Positions 22,155-32,713 of a DNA stretch of 64,000 nt are shown here, in pieces. The DNA comes from Pagrus major (taxonomy: Eukaryota > Chordata > Actinopteri > Spariformes > Sparidae), in contig NC_133236.1 in assembly GCF_040436345.1 (NCBI RefSeq), positions 18,307,466-18,371,465 of the forward strand. Direction: 5' to 3'. The first letter of the stretch is position 1. Each line of letters begins with the position of its first letter. A program made the position numbers and the translations under genes. The notes below the pieces were generated by a model. The model was not told the origin of the DNA and ran no database searches. It was given only the letters and a program-made list of their open reading frames with translations.

Positions 22155-23140
22155 CTCAGCGTCCACTTAATATCAAATTAACACTTACCTCAAATGAGCT
22201 GTAAAGGTTTGTAGTTTCCTTTTTCGTGGAGGAAAAAAAAGCTAGAACACCCTTAAAAACATCTCGAACAGCTGCTGAAGCATAATTCACTTATCTACTG
22301 TCTATTTAAGCTGTCTATTGATGCTCTTCATGAAGAATTAAACTACAAACGTTTTAGTCTTAAGGCCTACAGATGGTCAGTGTGTCATATTCAGAACAAT
22401 ATATTTTAGGTGGCTAATAAAGCTAATTATGCACAATATAGGAGGCAGGCTGAATCTGTAACATGCATGTGTGGATGTGAAAATTGTTTCTTAGTTCTGT
22501 AAACTTAAATTAGGGGAGCACGATATTAGATTCATGTCGATATTTTATAGATAAAAATTGTTGTTTAGAATAACATAGGCCTCCAAATCATTGTCAACAT
22601 TTAAATTTTCACAAAATTGAATAAAAAACAGGAATGAATTTATAAAAAGATAGTCAGCACTTCCTGTTGCATGTGCATAAGTAAAGTGTCATCTTGTCAT
22701 ATTGGCAGAAATGTTCACTTCAGCCTTTGACACAGATGGCATGTCAATATTATCGTGCATCCCTAACTCAAATATTTTTATTTTCTTTGTCTTTAGTCAC
22801 TCCTTGCCTTATCAATACTGACAGCTATATTTGTTTGTTTCATGTCTTTTATTTGGTAACTTTTCTATTTACTTTTAATGCACTTTAATTCCCATAAAGC
22901 TTGCAGAAGCATTCATTTCTGGGTATCCTCACACTTACAGGGATAATTTATTACAAGCTCTTTGCACGTTTATATAACAGACGTTTTTCTCAGTACACTG
23001 TGTTGTAAAAGTTATTTTATGATAATGTTGTCTCGAAAACAGATGACCGACCTGGAATTGACCTCATAAGAAAATGTTTTATTGTCTGTGTACTCTGTGA
23101 CATTGGAACTTGTACACAATAAAGCAGACGAGAGTGGAAA
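22155..23140 (+). other. armc2: armc2 3' UTR / 3' flank
   Basis: Non-coding sequence after the armc2 stop. AATAAA at 22416-22421 is the first plausible poly(A) signal. Others are at 22620-22625 (inside a hAT-like MITE) and 23118-23123. Which one is used cannot be told from sequence. Confidence 0.5.
22511..22765. mobile_element. hAT-like MITE with 8-bp target duplication
   Basis: 255-bp element with inverted ends: 5' TAGGGGAGCACGATATTA, and 3' end whose complement reads TAGGGATGCACGATAATAT. It is flanked by ACTTAAAT (22503-22510) and ACTCAAAT (22766-22773), a 7/8 match as expected of an aged 8-bp hAT duplication. It has no coding capacity. Confidence 0.75.
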
Positions 23141-23173
23141 AATCTTTTTGTTTTGCTTCTCAACGCCTTTATT
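23118..23173. terminator. facing poly(A) signals between armc2 and sesn1
   Basis: AATAAA on the + strand at 23118-23123 and AATAAA on the - strand (TTTATT at 23168-23173) face each other 44 bases apart. They could be distal poly(A) signals of armc2 and sesn1 respectively. Nearer signals exist for both genes, so use of these is uncertain. Confidence 0.35.
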
Positions 23174-24214
23174 GTTACACAGATATGGGGCCAGGCAGTG
23201 CTTACAAGTTACACCAAGTAGCCTAAAGTACAGCATTTCAAAATCACATCGTTATTACATCGAAACAAATCAGAAACGGCACTTAATGTAAAAACCCTCT
23301 GTGTCAGCTCCCCTCGGTTTTCACACAAAAGTGACCTTAAAACAACCACAAGACAAGCCGATGTTTCAAAAACCCCTAAACAACTGATTAGCCAGCGCTA
23401 ATAACAAACATTGTTCTCTACATAGAATTCATTAGGTTGATATGAAAGACAGTTAGCTGGCTGGTATCAAGGTTGCTTAATACATGTTTCCGATTCCACA
23501 TATCTTCTGGGAAAGCCACTGAAATGTGAAGGCAGTTTGGTCAGCAGGGATAACACTGAGTTTCTCCTGGTGATTGTGAATTGACAGACAGGCCTCTGTG
23601 GCCTCGATGGGAAAGACCCTGAAGTTCAGAAACATTTCCAGCCTCACTGGGGAAAGAGAAGGATTTTTCCCAGTGACGTGGAGGCAAACAGGAAAGAGAG
23701 GTAAGGTATCCTACAAGGAATTCCCCCCTTATCTCAATCCAAACGTTGGTCAGGAGCAAAGAGAAACTTCAACCTCAACCGCACCACAGGAATAGGGACC
23801 ATTATCCGGCTCCCTGTGAGTCAGACAGTTCTCAAGCTTGTACAGTAAATTAAATTCACATGAAAGTCCCTGGACCGTACTGGTGACAAACTGAACTGTT
23901 CCCCTGAGTTCAGCTTCATGTTGATGAAGTCAGCTTTATTATCAAAGAGCTGAGTGTACTTTGGAACATGAGGTGATAGCATAACACTCCATGTCTTTCA
24001 TGAGTCATCCTTTGCATAAAAGCATTCAAACATGCTTACTGTCACCATGGGCTGTTGATTTTCCTGTACTTGTGCAACTGAGCAGTGGAAGTGAGCTGAT
24101 GGTGATTGTGCTATGACTGTTTGATTCCTGAATTGTATAGGCCTCTCCACATCGAGTACAATCGCTTTGATAAAGCAACAAAATCAAATTGTTTAGGAGA
24201 AAACTACGAATGAT

Positions 24215-26033
24215 ACACAACAATTCAATATCATAGTTTATTTTTTTCATCTTTTTCATATATTTTCATATAAAAAAAGTGTCAGTAACTGACATCAGTC
24301 AGAAGTTTGAAAAAAAAAAACCTCCACTTCCTCTCAAACCACTTCCAAATGTACCATTCCTTTCTCCTCCTCCTCTTCCTCACGATATCACTCATTCATC
24401 TGTCTGATTCTCTCAATCCACCCTCAGAAGAATGCAGTACTTAACTGGTTTAGTAAACAAAAAACAAAAACAGCAGAGGCGTCACACCTCTGTTCAATTT
24501 TTTTTCTTTTTTTTGAAACAAAACAAAACAAAAGCTGCTCTTGCACTGGTTAGGCTTCCCCGGCAGGGAAATAAGCACAGCTACAACCTTTTGCATTCGA
24601 CAGCTATCGACCGCACTCGGCCCTGTGTGGGCGAGCCGGGTCCCCGAGCAATGGGGAACACGGCAGCCCGGAAAGAGTCTCTGCTCACCAAAGAGCACTT
24701 CTTATATGTTTTCTAGAGAAAAACAGAAGAGGTATTCATTTACTGGTAAAATTCACAATCCAAAGCTTCCAAAGTGTTAGGGTGACCAGGCAGCTGGGAT
24801 AAGCGGAAGACAGATAAGGTGTGGTTAGGGCAACCGGAAGCAAATCCCTTCTGGAAAACCTGGTTTCTAACTTTCTTTTTGATTAGCTTTTTTTCCCCTC
24901 CCCCTCCCCTATTACCAGAAAAATAAAGACATCATCAACAACAACAAATAATAAACAGTTATCTCACAAAAACAGAGCTACAGCAGAAGCAAGAAGTCTT
25001 TCCTTCACAGTGCCTCGCTTTTTTTTTTTTTTTTAGACATGAAATTCCAACGATTTTTTTTTTCTGTGAACACACACACGCACAGAAAACATCCACACCT
25101 CAGTCATCATGAATACATCCACACGTGTACAGTCAAACTCAAAAAAGGGCTCAGACAGTGTTCTTTGAGTTTCTTTCCACAACCTCTCCGGTTTTCACAC
25201 ACACTCCTTGGATTAGCTTACATTGACATTTGAGATTTGGGCTGGGGGTAGAGGACAAGAGGGACGGGGGGTAATGCAGTGGATTTCTAATGGACAGGGG
25301 CTGTTGGGGGGATTTGGGGATCAATATGACCCCACTGAATACAACATGGGAGCAGCAGCATCAGCACGTATGCACACTGTGCTGGATAGTTCAGGCACAC
25401 GTAACAAAAAAAAAAAAAAAACCTTGCCCAAAGTTAATGTTTCCATCTCCAGTTACCACTAAGAGCAACCACAATTGACACATCTTCTTCCCTTGATACA
25501 AAATGAAATAAAAAGATACTAAACAAACATGACAGTGACGACAGAATCAAAGTGCAGACCCTTTGTCGCTGCACAGCTTTCTGGGGATTTTCGGTGGGTC
25601 TTCACTCTACCAGGAGACAGATGAGACGGGCGACAAATGCTGCTGAATGCTGGAATACTGAAACGTCGTCCTGGATGCCTCCAGTGTCAGTGCTCAGGCC
25701 CGGCACAAGCTCCCTTCAGCAGGGCAGGAGTTTGCTCCAGGTTGCCCTCTCTTGGTCAGTTTTGGCACTGCAGGCAACAAGATCAGAGTTTGTGTATCCA
25801 CTTGAAGTTTGAGATGACTTTCTTCAACAGTTCTCGCTTTCTTTGTTCTGATCCTCTTCTCAACATCCATCCAACAAGCTCCGTCACAACCCCGTGCTTC
25901 TCACATCTCTTCCACATTTTTTGTTGAACCCCCCCACGCCGCCCCCTTTTGATTTTTTTTTTTCTTGAAGTGTCCCAAAATGATCAACAACAATGACAAT
26001 AAAAAGACAACAATAAAAACGCCAAAAAGCACT
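24215..26033 (-). other. sesn1: sesn1 3' UTR
   Basis: About 1.8 kb after the sesn1 stop, without supported ORFs and rich in A/T homopolymers (for example T tracts at 25020-25035 and 24500-24515). AATAAA on the - strand (TTTATT at 24237-24242) is the most plausible proximal signal. Further candidates are at 23935-23940 and 23168-23173. Confidence 0.55.
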
Positions 26034-26120
26034 TCATGTCATGTAGCGGGTGATCGCTCTCAGAGCGTATAACAGTTCTGCCTGCATTCGCGCTTCCATA
26101 AGAAGCAGATTAACGTGGAC
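26034..26120 (-). CDS. sesn1: sesn1 terminal coding exon 9 (residues 461-488, stop TGA)
   Basis: Acceptor TCTCCTTCAG, stop TGA at 26036-26034. Encodes [20 protein letters not shown] and RAITRYMT, the invariant sestrin C-terminus. Confidence 0.96.
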   Translation of the reverse strand, partial: VHVNLLLMEARMQAELLYALRAITRYMT

Positions 26121-27468
26121 CTGAAGGAGAAGACAGAAAGAAAAGAGATTTATTAAACACTGTACATTCATCAAAACAGCTGCTAGAAATCAAACCAGGA
26201 GGGGAGAAAGGGATCCTACCTTCTCGGAGTGCTGAAACTGCCTCCAGAAACTCTCATACATTCGTTTGGTGGTCTTCTCTGGACTACACACCATGGTCTT
26301 GATATAGATCTTAAAGCTGCGGTCCAGAAGTTGGTTTATCTCCCCGTAATCATAGTCGTCATACCTGAAGAATGCAGAGAAGCACCGGGTTAGCATTGCA
26401 CATAGATAAAAGTTACATCATACAACGTGACAACGTTTCCAGCGACTGACCTGATGCCGAACATGCAGTGGATGTAGTTCCAGATGGCCCTGCGCAGCAT
26501 GCTGGTGTCCACATCCTTGTGTGTTGCCATGGTGTTGTAGGTCAGATTGTAGGCCATCTGGAACTTCTCGTCCAGCATCTGACCGACATCAGGGTACAGC
26601 CTGTTGACCAAAGAGAAGCCGTGATCCTCCCAGCTGTAGTCCTGGAGAAAAGAGAAATAAGACGTAAGTAACAGTCGCATCTTTTTTTAGCATCCTGAAC
26701 TCTACATTCAGTTTGCATCGGATCTCTACCTGCACTCTGAACGTGGGCACATGTTCCCCCCTCCTGGAGAAGTCCTTGTAGCCGTAGCTGGGGTCCTCGA
26801 AGTGTCGGGAGATGTCTCTGGAGGGGACGCACTCCTCGTCCTCTGCCGTGACCACCAGCATGCTCTCAGTCTTCTCCCTCTCAAAGCGAGTCGCCATCTC
26901 CTCCTGGCTTGCCTCCTCATCGTCACGGCACTCCTGCAGCTGCTTCATGCGCTCCATCAGCACCTCCACCTCGCCACACATCTCCTGTGGAAACAAAGGA
27001 AAATACACCGTTAGGGAAAAAGTCACACAAATCTAATCTTTCACACACACACAAGTAAAAAAACCTTTATCCTTACACATCATCCTTAACGACTCACCTG
27101 GTTGGCAAGCAGATCATCGTGGTGAATAGCATGACCGTTGCCATTGGCAATGTCACAGACGCAGTACTGGCTGAGAGAGGGGGGTCTGAACGTGTGTCCG
27201 CCATCGCAGTGGATCTCGGGCGTGATGCCGCAACCGAAGGTGAACGAGGCGAGGGAGTGGTAGTGTGTGAGGAGGACCACGGCGTGGATGAGCTCCGCGA
27301 GGGACCAGCTGTGCTCCTCGGCCTTCAGAAGGCGCTGGAAAAAACAAAAAGGAAAAAAATTGTGAGTCTTAAGAACCGGAGCCAAGTAATGACTTCAATA
27401 TCAGTGACCTTTTAGGAAGTGGGAAAATATGTTTTCACCCTTCCTAACCACTTCTTCGTTTTCCAGCC

Positions 27469-27530
<62 letters not shown>

Positions 27531-29092
27531 CACCTCCTACTTTGTGTCACGACACCTTTACTACCATAACTCCCAAATCCATCCAAGTCACACAGCTGCA
27601 GCTATACTCTGGCCTCCACCCATGATCTCAGCCAGTTACATAAGACTTCTCATGTCCACTTCCAGCCTCCAGACCATGCCCGTCCTCTCACCTCGATGTG
27701 TTCCTTCGTGAGAAGCCAAGGCCGGTGTGCCAGGATTTTGTTGAGCTCTCCGAGCTGCTGCAGCTTCTGCGGAGCCTCCTCCAAGCCGTTCAGCCACTTG
27801 GAATCACCCCCGACCTGGAGGAAGTCGTTCACGTGCAGGTTGACTAAGTAGGAACACTGGTGTCTAGCTGCCGCCTGAAGAATCACAGAAAAAAGAAAAC
27901 GTTTTCACCATGAGATGTGCAACAATTAAACGAGAGGTGGATTTGAGAGTTAGGAGGATAAACGTGACCGTACCATGATGCCGATGTAGTGTCGGTAGTG
28001 CAAAGACAGGGGTCCATCCATCTGCAGCAGGTAGTGCTGCGTCCGGAGAAAGCTCTCCAAGTACTGCGGGTGGAAGCCCATCACCACTGAAATGTTGTCG
28101 AGGCGACCGAGGGCTGCAAACGCATCCTCAAATATCGACTGTGTCCGGGCGTCCACTTTACTGATTTTCAGAATCTAAAATTAAAAAATAACAAGTAAGA
28201 AGATTGATTAGATAAATGTCTTATTTGTCACTGAGTTAAAAGTCTCTGCTGAGGACACAGATTGTCTCGTACCTCTTTTTCAGGGATAAATCTGCTTGGT
28301 CCGTTACCTAAGGGTCTTGGGATCCTTATCCCCAAGTCCTGCAAGACAACAAAGAGGAGAAAAACATCAACAAGCCGATCATCACTTCTCATTTCTGTCT
28401 GCTGTCACCTTTTCCTCACCAGAGTAAGAAATCAGAGTGGTTTCTTTTGTCTGACACCAGTAAACCAGAGGTAAAAACGTGATTTAAGGTTATTAAACTC
28501 TTAATAAAAACAACCTAAATTCCAGAAGTACGGCCACTTAAATGTAAATCACAGTAGAAACCTTTACATCGCCTCTATCATGTCCTGTAACTTTCCGCTG
28601 CTTGTCGAGACATGTCTCCCAGCGGACCCCGCAGCGCACAAACGCAACGGATGAATGAATGACCACGAAAGGCAGATCACTCATAAAATGACACCGAGTT
28701 AAAAACGTGCATTTGAACGTGTCATCCACACGTCTGCTTATTTATAGGTGAAGTGAACAAAGAGAATAAAGCCAGATATGATTTATTGGCCCGATGGCCA
28801 CACAAACTCTTCTTACTCGTAAACAAGTCTACACAAAGACTGCACTGCAGCTTGTTTGCTCAAAGGAAGAGGAAAAAAAAAACACGTCGCCTGAACATGA
28901 ATCAATAATGTGACACTTTCTTTCATTTACATCCCAGCGTCGCTTAAGAGTGCATTCATTCAGAGAAGCCTTTTTTTCCCTTCTCCTTACCTTTTTGCTG
29001 AGCCGCTCACAATGGGTACATATCTTTAACAGCCTTGTCACCGCAAATGAATTATTTTCCACGTTTTCTGGCGGTGCGACCGCGTGCCTCAT
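26034..29092 (-). CDS. sesn1: sesn1, sestrin 1 (9 coding exons, complete T1-type isoform)
   Basis: Coding exons in order of transcription: 28991-29092, 28273-28338, 27974-28174, 27692-27874, 27098-27334, 26730-26984, 26451-26641, 26220-26364 and 26034-26120. All introns are GT-AG. The 488-residue product compares with about 492 for the human short isoform. The N-terminal alkylhydroperoxidase-like domain has the C-x-Y-x4-H residues (C130, Y132, H137). The C-terminal domain has TYNT (382-385), T394, R398, W452 and E459, which match leucine-binding residues T374-T377, T386, R390, W444 and E451 of human Sestrin2 at a constant offset of 8. The GATOR2-binding pair D414/D415 (Sestrin2 D406/D407) is also present. 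Family role: binds GATOR2 when leucine is low and so restrains mTORC1; induced by p53. The protein ends AITRYMT, identical to mammals. Confidence 0.96.
26220..26364 (-). CDS. sesn1: sesn1 coding exon 8 (residues 412-460; GATOR2-binding DD)
   Basis: Acceptor TGCATTCTTCAG, donor AAG|GTAGGA. Encodes [20 protein letters not shown] and [17 protein letters not shown]414/D415 correspond to the GATOR2-contact aspartates; W452 and E459 complete the leucine pocket. Confidence 0.96.
26451..26641 (-). CDS. sesn1: sesn1 coding exon 7 (residues 349-412; leucine-binding lid)
   Basis: Acceptor CTTTTCTCCAG, donor CAG|GTCAGT. Encodes [20 protein letters not shown], then [20 protein letters not shown] and [14 protein letters not shown]. 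Contains T382, Y383, T385, T394 and R398 of the leucine pocket. Confidence 0.96.
26730..26984 (-). CDS. sesn1: sesn1 coding exon 6 (residues 264-348; interdomain linker)
   Basis: Acceptor TTGTTTCCACAG, donor CAG|GTAGAG. Begins [20 protein letters not shown] and ends [26 protein letters not shown]. Acidic, helical linker between the two domains, shorter than in human, where the segment before EVEALMEKM is longer. Confidence 0.95.
27098..27334 (-). CDS. sesn1: sesn1 coding exon 5 (residues 185-263)
   Basis: Acceptor TTTTTTCCAG, donor CAG|GTGAGT. Encodes [20 protein letters not shown] and [20 protein letters not shown], then [16 protein letters not shown] 58-bp (AC)n microsatellite lies in the preceding intron at 27471-27529. 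Confidence 0.96.
27471..27529 (+). repeat. (AC)n microsatellite in sesn1 intron 4
   Basis: Pure AC, about 58 bases; in the sesn1 transcript it reads (GU)n. Confidence 0.97.
27692..27874 (-). CDS. sesn1: sesn1 coding exon 4 (residues 124-184; catalytic Cys)
   Basis: Acceptor TGATTCTTCAG, donor GAG|GTGAGA. Encodes [20 protein letters not shown], which carries the C130/Y132/H137 alkylhydroperoxidase-like site, followed by [20 protein letters not shown]. Confidence 0.96.
27974..28174 (-). CDS. sesn1: sesn1 coding exon 3 (residues 57-123)
   Basis: Acceptor TTAATTTTAG, donor ATG|GTACGG. Encodes [20 protein letters not shown], then [20 protein letters not shown] and HYRHYIGIM; nearly identical to mammalian sestrin 1. 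Confidence 0.96.
28273..28338 (-). CDS. sesn1: sesn1 coding exon 2 (residues 35-56)
   Basis: Acceptor TTGTCTTGCAG, donor GAG|GTACGA. Encodes [20 protein letters not shown] and KE, the nearly invariant sestrin motif that precedes the N-terminal domain. Confidence 0.96.
28598..28617. promoter_or_regulatory. sesn1: probable p53 response element in sesn1 intron 1
   Basis: Two adjacent decamers with no spacer: CTGCTTGTCG (7/10 of RRRCWWGYYY, core CTTG intact) and AGACATGTCT (10/10). It lies in the first intron of sesn1, about 375 bases downstream of the exon 1 donor. SESN1 (PA26) is an established p53 target with an intronic p53 site in mammals. The match is read by eye; binding is inferred. Confidence 0.6.
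28819..28826. promoter_or_regulatory. FOXO-type site (GTAAACAA) in sesn1 intron 1
   Basis: GTAAACAA is an exact match to the FOXO DAF-16 binding element, 165 bases downstream of sesn1 exon 1. Sestrins are known FOXO targets. An 8-base motif also occurs by chance, so support is weak. Confidence 0.3.
28991..29092 (-). CDS. sesn1: sesn1 coding exon 1 (residues 1-34)
   Basis: ATG at 29092-29090, donor AAAAG|GTAAGG at 28990. Encodes [13 protein letters not shown]... and [14 protein letters not shown]. It aligns with the human T1 isoform start (MRxA..., then a short cysteine-containing segment). No in-frame stop separates this ATG from another at 29260 (see findings). Confidence 0.85.
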
Positions 29093-29099
29093 CTCGCGT

Positions 29100-29400
29100 C
29101 CTCGCTGCACTTTGATTATTTCACGGGTATAAAAATGTAAAAAGTGTTTTTCTGGATGGCTGTTTGCTCCTCTCTTTGTTCCTCCGGGCACTGCTTGGGT
29201 AAAGTGCACGGCAGTCAGCTGTTGCAGCCCTACAGCAGAATACCGTCCTCTCTCGCTCATACATTCGGTAAATAAGTCGAGGCTCGTGTGATCGACAGGC
29301 GCGCCAGCCAATCGGGTGGCGAAAACAGCCTCTGAGCGGCCAATGGGAGCAGGAGGAAGAGGAGCAGGAGCGGGCGGAGCTAAGCGTGATGAGAAACAGT
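29100..29400 (-). promoter_or_regulatory. sesn1: sesn1 proximal promoter / 5' UTR
   Basis: GC- and CpG-rich block immediately upstream of the sesn1 start codon. It contains CCAAT at 29308-29312 and 29340-29344 and a GC box GGGCGG at 29372-29377. No TATA box is evident. The arrangement fits a CpG-type promoter for the short isoform; the exact start site is not known. Confidence 0.6.
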
Positions 29401-29907
29401 GAGGGGAGGGGGGGTCATAAACGTGAGCAGAAAGAACAATCCCCCCTCTAAGAAAACATCATCACTTCTCTCCTTCTTTTGTTCCCTGCTGCAATTGATC
29501 ATGATCGCACCCTGTGTGCTAAACACTCAACTCGAGGTGGCCTGATTCAGCTTCCTTGATCAATACTTAAATGAATTATCAATGCATGGAGAAAGCAGCC
29601 TGCAGGGTTACTAGAAATAGTTTTCTGGCTGGAAGAGGGCATCTGTGTGTTCATCTGTGTAATGTGCATTCAATGAAAACAACAACAACAACAACAGCAA
29701 CAACCCAAAGCCAGCTCCAGCCTGCAGCAGCAAGTCCCCCACTCCCCCGACCGGGCTTGTCAAACCGAGAAGAAGAAGTTCTGCTGTGCAAAAATCGGCA
29801 TCAGCGTGCAGCAAGATGGATAGCTGCAGGACCTGCTGCAACAACAACGGCCCTTCAGTTAGTGGTTTTGCACCGCAGCCTATCAGACCACAGATAATGC
29901 CATTGCC

Positions 29908-30003
29908 CCACCAATCAGCCCAGGCTGAAGGAGTCCTTTAAAAACCAGGAGGAAGCAGAGATAAGGAAGGCAGCTCTTATGGCTTTGTTTATCCCAGCCT
30001 GAC
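29908..30003 (+). promoter_or_regulatory. candidate cis-regulatory module upstream of sesn1
   Basis: Within 100 bases: CCAATCAG, CCTTTAAAAA, AGATAAGG (GATA type) and TTTATCCC (inverted GATA type). Motif clustering only; no direct evidence of function. Confidence 0.25.
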
Positions 30004-32049
30004 AATAACACGTTCACTGGGACAGTGTAGAGCTGTTTTATCACACTGTGGTAGTTAGAAAGTCAATAATTACTAAGAATGATATCAGATGAGATGCACT
30101 GAAGAACAGTGTAATATCAAGATTATATCACACAAACAAGTGTGTGGAAATGTACCAGAAGAAGTCTTTGACATATTTGGTAAATGACAGATTAACAGTT
30201 ATAGTTTAATGTAAAAGCACATGCGAGTCAAGTGTTGTTTCCCCTGTGGATTGCCAGCAACCCCATTACAAAAGCATTCACACATTAGGCAAGTGTGTCC
30301 ACAGACACACACGTGCACATTTGTGCATCATAGTGCTGCGTGATATTTTAAAATAACATGTTTCCCAAGAAAATTGGAAAAGCTTTTTTTTCAGAGATTT
30401 CACAAAGACTCATTTTACGGGACGAAAAACGACACAATAGTTTTGATTGTTTGAAAAAGTCTTAAATTTTGTCAGATACCGTCTTTGTTCCAGGCAACAA
30501 CCCTGGCCTCAAAAGTGTTTGGGTGCACTGTGAAGGGTTACCCAATAAAAAGCAGACAAACAAGTTAAAGTTGTCGATGATGTGGAGATGACGAGTCAAA
30601 TCCAAGACAAGTCTGCCCCTGTGCGCTCCCATCAAGAGCCTGCTCGGCCAGTTCGGCAACCCACCGCAAGTCCCCAGCACTGATGGCTGGATAGCACAGT
30701 ATTCAGCAGGTTCATTGTGTGGATCGAGCCAACCGCCCCCCCCCTCCCCTCCCCTCCCTGGTCTCTCTCCTGATGCCACAGGGTGGGGTGCGGGGCAGCG
30801 GTAAACATGTTCCCAGGGCTGGAGTCAGCACTCCCAGGGCTGCCGGGAGCCCCATGGCTCAGCAAAGCTGCAGAAGAGGCTGGTCAGCGTTAGGGCTTAC
30901 GACACACCAAACCTTTTCACATAAAAGCGCTTAGGCTCGGGGGTCCGGCCTCACGGACAGGGCCAAACACTATTGTGAGAGGGCACGCACTGACTACTCT
31001 GTGAGGCTTTACTGTACTCACATCAGCAGTGATCCCTGAATATATGCTCCTTCTTGGATCAAGGCTGTGGCTACGTCTCCAGTTCATTGTGTTTGGTCCA
31101 AATGATGAAGAGTTGCGTGTTTGTAGTTGATATAAAGAACTCGATTATGCAAAAGCAAAATAGGGAAATATAAGAAGCTTTTGTCATCAAAACACTTAAC
31201 ATCCATATTATATTATATTTGCTTTGGAATGATTCTCAAAACTCCAGAAAAAAATAGTAAGTGGACCCTTGAGTTAAGATTTTTGTCCAACTATACATCC
31301 AGTTAAAACGAGAACTATTCAACTTTGTATCACGTCAATTTTGGTAATATATACGAGTGAACAATAGTAAACTTTGCTCCATTTCCATAGCCAATCTTTC
31401 GTCAAAACAGACTCCTAGCTAAAACCAAGTACCGCCCAACTCGCAGTACATCACTAATCAACGGGAGTGGTCTGGTGCGTTCCAGTTGTTGTAGGTTTTC
31501 TACCTTTTGAGTAAATGCAAATGTCACAGCCGTTTTTCTCTGTTTGCTCATGTAGCACCAATTCCAAAAACATTTGTGTCTTCCTACTGCATAGACAGCC
31601 CAGGGCCATCTTTCCAGCAGTGTAATAATTCTTGAAGTGTGTTGAACTTTATTTCATACCACTGATGTTGATATAAATTAAGAAAATGTGACAGAATATT
31701 TGACTCCAGTCTTCAATATATCACACCTGGCTCTTATTACAACCTGTAAGACTTTGTGGGTTCTGGGGTGTCTCCTGAAACTGGTTGAGAACACTGTGTG
31801 ACATATCAGAAACCACACTGCAGGTGTCTCGGTCTGCAGACCTACATCTTTACAGTTACTTGACGTCACCTACAGTGAATCGGAATTGTTCTTAAATCAC
31901 TAATAACTTCAAACTAAATATGAAAAGATCACATTAACTACTCCAACATGCTTGTTGAAACATGCTTCATCATTCAATGAAACAGCATGTAGACACTTTT
32001 GTAACTTGCCCTTTTAAACTTAAAAAGACAACACCATGGCTGACAGGCT

Positions 32050-32135
32050 CATTAGCTGTTGCAGGGGATAAACCAGTGACCTTTCAGCTACGGGATGGCC
32101 ACCAAGCCACCATGCCACCCTGGAGATGTAACTCT
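32050..32135 (-). mobile_element. tRNA-derived SINE-like fragment
   Basis: On the - strand it reads GGTGGCATGGTGGCTTGGTG GCC, then AAGGTCACTGGTTTATCCCC. This resembles the A-box/B-box head of tRNA-derived fish SINEs (GGTGGC...GTGG, then GGTTCAAACCC). Degenerate; no tail identified. Confidence 0.4.
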
Positions 32136-32713
32136 GCATGTATATGTGTGTATGTGCCGGGCCTTTGGCATACAGGGGTTAGGACAACATTGGGAAGATG
32201 AGTTGTGATGTAGGAAAGGTTCATGGAAACAACAGGACTCATCTCAGATTTGTTTTAACAGTGTGTGTATTGTCAGATAAGTGATCTGTAGGAGGAAAGG
32301 CCTGAACAATGGACACATTTCCACTAGTTTTACAGTAATGGTAATAAAAATATTCTCATTAAGAGTCATAGCCAGGAATGTATATTCTGCTTATTTATGT
32401 CTACCTAAACAAGGTTTGTTTCTTTTTACAAATTAAAACTTGAATTCATAAGAAAAAAAACCCTTATAGCTCAATTCATTACACTCTGGTGTTTTAGCAC
32501 TATAGCCTTACAAGGTCTGGCAGCTAATGATGGCTAATGTTAGCTTGTGCGACTTTAACACTACATATTAGCACTTACCATTATCCCATAATCACCATTT
32601 GTGGCCACAGAAGCCGTGGTTCAGAAAAGGGTACACAGGCTCGCTTTGATGCATGAACCAGTCGCCATTAGGAACATCAACTTATCCACATTTCTTGGAG
32701 GAGGAGGCTGGAG

